Below are positions 57,960 through 64,000 of a DNA stretch of 64,000 bases, one piece after another; the stretch's first letter is position 1; each line of letters starts with the position of its first letter. Both the position numbers and the translations under genes were made by a program. The stretch comes from Ligustrum vulgare (lineage: Eukaryota; Streptophyta; Magnoliopsida; Lamiales; Oleaceae). The DNA lies in contig OY743183.1 of NCBI GenBank assembly GCA_963555705.1, forward strand, positions 45,497,466-45,561,465, written 5' to 3'. The notes under the pieces were generated by a model. It was not told the origin of the DNA. It saw only the letters and a list, made by a program, of their open reading frames with translations, and ran no database searches.

Positions 57960-58400
57960 CTGCTTTTTTAGAAGAGTTTCTTGGAAAAATTTACGAACCG
58001 TTTTTTTTATGTAATCATTACAATTTATAAATCAATTTATAAAAAACACAATTTTTCAAATCACTTATTAACCACATACATTTTCTGTTTCAAATTTTCA
58101 ACAAGACATTTTACCTAAAAAACACCAAAAAATAAAAAAATAAAAATTGGCTACTCATAGCAGCCGAACACTCCGTTAATTAAAAATTACATTGAGAATA
58201 TGTGGTTGAAAAATGAAGAGTGAAAGTGTGTGACACGTGCCAAACAGAGGCAAAAGTTTTATGTTTAAAAACATTTTTTTATGCTTTCAAGGTAAAATAT
58301 GTGGTTAAAAATGGATAGAAAAATGTGTGCGGTTAAAAAGTGATTTGAAAAATTATGTGGTTTAAAAAATGTTTTTTTATAGTTTGCCAAATAGAGGATT
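57960..58400. repeat. Inverted-repeat (MITE-like) element upstream of ALMT
   Basis: CACAATTTTTCAAATCACTT and neighbours (58047-58095) are the inverse of AAGTGATTTGAAAAATTATG (about 58335-58360), and further AACCACAT/ATGTGGTT words pair outside. The ends and target duplication are not resolved. Confidence 0.6.
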
Positions 58401-58985
58401 AGTTTTTTTGTATAAGTTGCATGATAAAACTTCATTTTGATTAAATTATGGGTGTCCAATTAATTTCTTATTTAAATTGAGTATTTGTGTAAATAATATT
58501 ATAAATATTCTAAACGTCATTTTTCTTGTTTCTATTTCCGTGCAACCTAGCCCTTATCATTGACCCCAAAAAACTACACATAATGTAAGTGATTTCTTTT
58601 TGTAGTTGACTCTATGTTCCTCCAAGAGTTAAGGGACTTTAATATCAGCAATACTTTATGTAGGAAAACATGTGAATGTAGAAACATCACAAATCTACCC
58701 ATCTTCATATATAAAGAAACCATTGCCCTTCTTATTGAGAGTTGGAGTGGCACAGGATGTTCTAAACATCAATCATCCAAAAACAGTGCCACTTCTCATA
58801 GTCTCGTAGCCTCGTATACATGTCAGCTGAACCACGTTAAATTTGCATTTTATTTTTCGCTTCGTTGGTTGGCGATTTTTTCCCCCAGCACTCTCCCAAA
58901 AACCTTCCATTTCTAGTCTTTCCTTTTTCTGTTAGCCCACAAAATTATTGATTTTCATTCTTTAAATTGTTTCCAGCCTAGTATT
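58401..58985. other. Proximal promoter and leader region of ALMT
   Basis: AT-rich. No clear TATA box could be singled out. A small open frame at 58614-58916 has no recognisable domain and is not called a gene. Confidence 0.35.
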
Positions 58986-61604
58986 ATGTTCACAGGTATC
59001 AGTATGGGGGTGGCTGAGGGAAATCACGTCCCGGGCGCTAAAATTGAGACGAGGAGCTGCAAGTATATTGATTTTTTCGTCGAAAAGATGAAAAGATTGC
59101 CAGGTTTGACATGGAAAAATATATGCAAAGTGGGGAAAGAAGATCCTCGTAGGGTTATTCATTCACTCAAAGTTGGCATGTCCTTAACATTGGTTTCATT
59201 GTTGTACTTAATGGAGCCATTGTTCAAAGGTATTGGACAGAATGCCATATGGGCTGTCATGACTGTGGTAGTTGTGCTTGAGTTCACTGCAGGTTCGTAA
59301 TGAAAAACGCGCTAATCCCGACTTTACTATACGCTAAACGCTACATCATTAATTTTGTGTTTTGATGTTTTAAATACTAGGCGCGACATTATGCAAAGGA
59401 CTAAATAGAGGTTTGGGTACGCTGTTAGCCGGATCACTGGCCTTTTTGATCGAGTACATCGCTCAAGAATCTGGTCAAATTTTTCGCGCAATTTTCATTG
59501 GTTCTGCAGTTTTCTTTTTTGGTAAGTTTCAAGTACACTTAGTCATATGATGGGAGAAAATTTAAGTACTGAAACTAATGTTTGTGAAATTGACAGGAAC
59601 AGCAGCTACATATATGAGATTTTTTCCCTATATAAAGAAAAATTACGACTATGGAGTCGTTATATTCCTCTTGACGTTTAATTTGATCACGGTATCAAGC
59701 TATCGTGTTCATAACGTGCTCAAGATAGCCCAAGATCGATTTTATACAATTGCCATCGGTTGTGGAATCTGTCTCCTGATGAGCCTTGTTGTGTTTCCGA
59801 ACTGGTCAGGCGAAGACCTTCATATTTCCACTGCATCTAAGCTTGAGGGCTTAGCAAAATCAATCGAAGGTACACAGAACTATATTCAATTCAATCGAAT
59901 TGACAGTTTCCAACGTAGCCAATCATTTCTATATACTGCAGTTTGTGTCAATGATTACTTTAGCAATGAAGAGACAAGTGATAGCACCAATAAATCATCT
60001 GAAGATCCCATCTACAGAGGTTATAAGGCTGTTCTTGACTCAAAATCCACAGATGAGACCTTGGTATATTTTCTCTCTCAAAAGTCAGTGAGGTTGCACG
60101 GACACGGACATAGACATGCAACATGGATATGACACTACACGGACACGCTGATACATGATTTTTCAAAAAGTTAGGATACGACATATTGGAGACATGTAAA
60201 TTAATTTTTTTTATTTATAATTATTTTAGTCTTATACACAAAGAGCACAATATATACTTATTACATCAAAATAAGCATATCATATAAAAACAAACTTATA
60301 AACTAGATTTATTATTTTGTTTAATTGTCAGCGTTTCTCCCGTCCCCTTTTCATTTTGAAACATAGGATGTAGCTCCGACAAGTGTCGAAGAGTGTCCGA
60401 AGAGCGCACCGACATGCTGACTCCGACAGAGTGTCCGTGCAACGTAGGAATTTGGTCCATAGAAGATAGAATTAACAAATTAGCAACTTCATTTACCCGG
60501 CTGAGACTAGCTGATTTCTTAACATTTCATAAATATTCACAGGCATTACACGCGAGTTGGGAACCAAGGCATTCGATACATTGTTACAGGTTTCCAGGGC
60601 AGCATTACGTAAAGTTGGGAGGCGTTCTTCGACATTTCGGATATACAGTTGTAGCATTACATGGATGTCTGCAAACTGAGATACAAGTAAGTTTATATAT
60701 GTCGACATTCATAGAGAATATTGGTTGGCTATTTGCCTGATTTTTAGAATTTTTGTGGTTGTTTGTTTTTTGTTTTTTGAGGAATGTGTGGTTTAAAAAT
60801 ATTTGAAATGTCAAAAGTCATGGACTTTATTAAGAATGGACGATAAAGATTGAGTTTGAAAAGTTAAGGTGAAAAAAATCATTTTACCAAAAAAGCTCTA
60901 GAGTTTCCCTTCACTAAACTCGTTTTCTTTTGTCCATTACGATGTAGACTCCACGATTAGTTCGATCTCTTTTCAAAGATCCATGCATTCGAGTGGCTGG
61001 AGAAGTATCAAAAGCTTTAATGGAACTGGCTGACAGCATAAAAAAACGTCGTCAATTCTCTCCTCAGATTTTATCCGACCATCTACACGAAGCCTTACAC
61101 GACCTGGACGCTGCGCTAAAATCCCAGCCGAGGCTCTTTCTTGGTCCCAAATCCAATAAAAATGATAACACCAGAAACATGTTAGCCTTAGCAGCAGCTG
61201 CAACAGCTAGGCAAAAGCCGAATACAAAGGACTGCGGAATTTCTCTTCCAAGTGTTAAAACAGATTCGTCCGCGTTGCTTGAATGGAAATCCAAAAGGAA
61301 TAATGCAAATTCCGAGCAGGCAAATGAGTCTGAAAGAAAGGTGTTAAGGCCAACATTAAGCAAGATTGCTTTAACTAGTCTTGAGTTCTCGGAAGCACTG
61401 CCATTTGCCGCCTTCGCTTCACTGCTACTCGAGACGGTTGCAAGGCTCGATCTTGTCATCGAGGAAGTCGAAGAATTGGGAAGGATAGCTAATTTCAGGG
61501 AGTTCAATGCAGGTGATGATCAAATCATTTTGACAATTGAAAAACCTGAAATAAAGATTGCAAAACCTCTACAGAACCATTTGCCTTCTCACGGAACAGA
61601 TTGA
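58986..61604 (+). CDS. ALMT: Aluminium-activated malate transporter (ALMT) family anion channel
   Basis: Five exons: 58986-59292, 59381-59521, 59597-60063, 60543-60686 and 60948-61604. All introns are GT...AG, and together they give 571 codons plus TGA in one frame, usual for the family. The start could instead be the second Met (59004-59006, MGVAEG). The conserved N-terminal half has [16 protein letters not shown], then about six membrane segments ([100 protein letters not shown]). The second half is cytosolic and holds the family WEP motif (ASWEPRH) and [11 protein letters not shown]. ALMTs pass malate and other anions across the plasma or vacuolar membrane in aluminium tolerance, guard cells or vacuolar storage; which applies here cannot be told. 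No internal stop is seen. Confidence 0.95.
60093..60443. repeat. Inverted-repeat element in ALMT intron 3
   Basis: GTTGCACGGACAC at 60093-60105 and its exact complement GTGTCCGTGCAAC at 60431-60443 bracket about 350 bp that contain further GGACAC/GTGTCC words. It lies wholly inside the intron, so the coding sequence is unaffected. The class is uncertain; no clear target duplication. Confidence 0.75.
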
Positions 61605-62127
61605 TGATTCAGGATATTCAATTATACATTTGGGTTGTTGTTGGACTCTACACTTGGGACAAATACATTGGATAATATTAAGTTTATGATATAGTTTAAA
61701 ACGACCTAAAAGGGTGGTTGAATATATTATGTATTTTGAGTTTTTCATTAGTTTCAATAAGGTTGAGGGTTTTAATCCTGAGAACGGTCCAGACAAGCCT
61801 CATATAAAATGCTATTTTCAAGGGCAATTTGTGTGTTACGAGACATTACAAACCTGCAGTCAACAAAAAAACGTGCATTTTTACATTGACGGTTGGCAGT
61901 ACATGACGTATCTCATTAACACAGTGAATGATTTTTGTCCCAACTGACTAAGCATGTCCCAAGGTCTCAACATAAAATGTTTGTTGGGTTATCCCTAATG
62001 GGCAATATTGTATGTACTCTTTGGGTTACTCTTTGGCTTACACACCACTTTAATGGGGTGGGACCCCACAAAATAATAAAATATTTGTGAGTCTCACTCC
62101 ATGTGAGTGGTATGTAAACCAATGTGT
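61605..62127 (+). other. 3' flank of ALMT
   Basis: Presumed 3' UTR followed by intergenic DNA. An open frame at 61714-61947 has no recognisable domain. Confidence 0.4.
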
Positions 62128-62975
62128 AAGACCCTGTTCTCTTTACTGTTTTGAGATTTTTTTCTATTTTTATTTTCGAAAACTCTAAAAACGCGTTCTC
62201 TTTACCATTTTCGAAAACGTATTTTGGAAAAAAAAAATTGTACGCAAAACACCCAAAACCTCGTTTTGTGTGTATTTCGACAAAAAATGTCGAAAACGCG
62301 AAAAACGCGTTTTGGGAATTTTTTATTTTTATTTTTTTTTTAAGAATTACCTTAACTTGGAACTAAGCTTAATATAAATTATTTATTTATTTATTATTTT
62401 GTTTAGAATTATCCTAACTTGGAACTAAGCCTAAATAAAGTTTTTTTTTTTTTTTTTGGAGAATTATTCTAACTTGGAACTAAGCTTAAATAAAGTTTTA
62501 TTGAATTCAATATCAACATTACAAAAAAAATTAAGTGAGAATTCTTGTTGTTATATTTTAAAAAATGCCTTGATAAATAAACTTTGGTGGTTTTGAAAGA
62601 ACTTACATTTTCTGGATTTTAATAGAACTAGAGCTTTCTCAAATCCCGAACCTGACCAAGCTGTATTAATATAGACTTTTAATCCTCACATTAGTGTGTT
62701 GCATGTAACCATGTTTTCAGTGTATTGTGAAAGAAAATTATAGTTTGAGTCGGTAGTATTCTGCAAGCAAATTAATTAAAAATAGTTTAAGTAGTATTCT
62801 GCAAAATTTTAAACAGAACGTGTTTTCCAACTTTTCATTTTCAAAAACAGTTTTCAGAAATGACAAACCAAACGCGTTTTCAGCAAATTTGAAAACAAAA
62901 ATGAAAACAGGAAATACAAAATATTTTCGAAAATGAAAATACAAAATAAAATACGAACAGAACGCTACCTAAGAA
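62128..62975. repeat. MITE-like element with imperfect inverted ends
   Basis: The left end, CCCTGTTCTCTTTACTGTTT...TTTTCGAAAAC, partly mirrors the right end, whose complement reads GTAGCGTTCTGTTCGTATTT...TTTTCGAAAAT. The right 170 bp also occur at 19878-20024. Direct repeats AATTA(C/T)C(C/T)TAACTTGGAACTAAGC occur three times near 62345-62490. Confidence 0.6.
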
Positions 62976-63309
62976 TTTGTAAGTACAAATGGAATTATCC
63001 ATCCCTAATACTCCTGACAGTAGCACGTGACGTATCCTGTAGGCCGTAAGACCATCATTTGTGGAATCATGTGGGGTCCGTAACTTCAGAGAGCAGCCTA
63101 ATGATAGCTAGTTCATAGGTTAGGAAGAAGTTATTTGTTTTATAGCCTAGGTAAGGGACCACATAAATTGTAAAGAAATTCCATTAATGTACCTAAATTT
63201 GATTAAAGAAAATACATATCATAAATCAACTTTGTTCGATCATACTAGTGTTTTACAATACAAAAACACCAGTTCCTGGTGGAATCAATAAAAGTGATTA
63301 CTAAGAGAG
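62976..63309. other. Spacer
   Basis: No gene or repeat recognised. Confidence 0.3.
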
Positions 63310-63501
63310 TGTTATAAATAATATAAAAATGTGAATGATCAATTACCATTATACCCCTGTAAACTTTAAATATTACGATTGTGTCATTATTCACTACTAT
63401 AAATAGGAGTCTTATTTCATTCATTCATATGAATTCAATAAGAGAAGAATTCTCTCCTATCTCTCTATATTCTCTATTGTTTTTATAATAGTTTTACAAC
63501 A
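63310..63501 (+). repeat. Short LTR (192 bp) of a small retroelement
   Basis: TGTTATAAATAA...TTTTACAACA with a TATA box (TATAAATAG, 63400-63408) and a CT-rich leader. It is followed directly by CGTTATCAGCACGAG, a primer-site form common in plant copia elements. The left end is inferred from the TG rule. The partner LTR lies beyond the window. Confidence 0.7.
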
Positions 63502-64000
63502 CGTTATCAGCACGAGTCTCTAGTCAATTGAGTAATAAAACGAGAGTATGCTCTACAGTTGCATCTAAATGATGAACCTCTGTATCAGAAACGTGATTAT
63601 TACTAATCAATGTTTCCTTTTCTCAAACCAAACACTTTTGGCTTTAGAGAATAACCCATATATTGTACATCTGAAAATTTATCCAATTTTTAAAAATTTC
63701 TGGTCGAACTGAAAAAGAAAGATTCCGGCCGATCCAGATATCCGGTCGACGATCGGCAACCTCCATCAGAACGGGCTTGTCGAGGAGAAGACTCGCCTAA
63801 AATTTGGGGAAGATCCGATGGCTGAAACAGAAGATATCGATCGGAGAAGAAAAGCTGAAAAACTGTGCAAAAACCAAAATCTGACCGAAAATTGAAACGC
63901 TTATCCCGGACGATTCTGAACTCCGATCAACGATCGGCCAACGGAATATCAACGGGCTTTTCTAGGAGAAGACTCGACTGAAATTTAGCGCCGATCCAAC
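63502..64000 (+). mobile_element. Leader of the retroelement running off the window
   Basis: Starts with the primer site CGTTATCAGCACGAG. Two related blocks, near 63735-63820 and 63905-64000 (CGATCGGC...AACGGGCTT...AGGAGAAGACTCG), form a diverged tandem repeat in the leader. No Gag start is visible before the edge. Confidence 0.6.

Noticed and set aside
58614..58916. Upstream 100-codon frame before ALMT as a separate gene
   Set aside because: No domain and no supporting splice or composition signal; lies in the promoter/leader region.

Overview
This is nuclear DNA of a flowering plant, probably a eudicot. The evidence is intron-containing plant genes, Ty1/copia and Ty3/gypsy LTR retrotransposons primed by initiator Met-tRNA, CACTA, hAT and Mutator-like DNA transposons, and an AT-rich, gene-poor background. 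There are no bacterial operons, phages or CRISPR arrays. About 95 percent of the window is mobile elements, their ruins or satellite-like repeats. The one gene that looks intact is an aluminium-activated malate transporter (ALMT) at 58986-61604. Two host-gene fragments are recognisable pseudogenes: clathrin heavy chain (16950-17929) and succinate-CoA ligase alpha (34495-35060).

Layout. 1-12110: a near-intact copia element on the minus strand (399-5588, TSD caatg), then a gag-only copia derivative on the minus strand (6303-10668, TSD catag). 12111-30378: one 18.3-kb CACTA transposon (TSD ctt) whose two transposase genes run on the minus strand. It is a nest. A hAT element (12959-14092, 8-bp TSD) splits the TNPA gene. 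A Mutator-like element (21063-26305, 10-bp TSD) sits in a TNP2 intron. A gypsy derivative (21452-25034, TSD gtagg) sits in the 84-bp tandem repeats of that Mutator-like element. The CACTA has also captured intron-containing clathrin heavy chain DNA between its two transposase genes. A related copy of the insertion site without the transposon survives at 56974-57207.

30379-46960: minisatellites, direct duplications carrying CACTA-type subterminal repeats around the succinate-CoA ligase pseudogene, a very C-rich tract interrupted by a 2.7-kb solo LTR (TSD tttcc), a fold-back region of GTCACA-like repeats, and the 3' end of a decayed chromodomain gypsy element. 46961-51399: a tandem, chimeric array of gypsy-like LTR units on the minus strand. 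51403-57207: a decayed copia gag/protease region whose zinc-knuckle codons were interrupted by a non-coding LTR element (52048-56839, TSD gccac) made mostly of 37-bp and 41-bp tandem repeats. 57208-64000: the ALMT locus with inverted-repeat elements upstream, in an intron and downstream, and at the edge the 5' LTR and leader of a small plus-strand retroelement.

The element boundaries are the strongest calls, because most rest on exact target-site duplications read directly from both flanks. Family names rest on recognised protein motifs. I found no new enzymatic system. The most unusual objects are the CACTA that carries host gene DNA, the gag-only copia and the repeat-filled non-coding LTR element.
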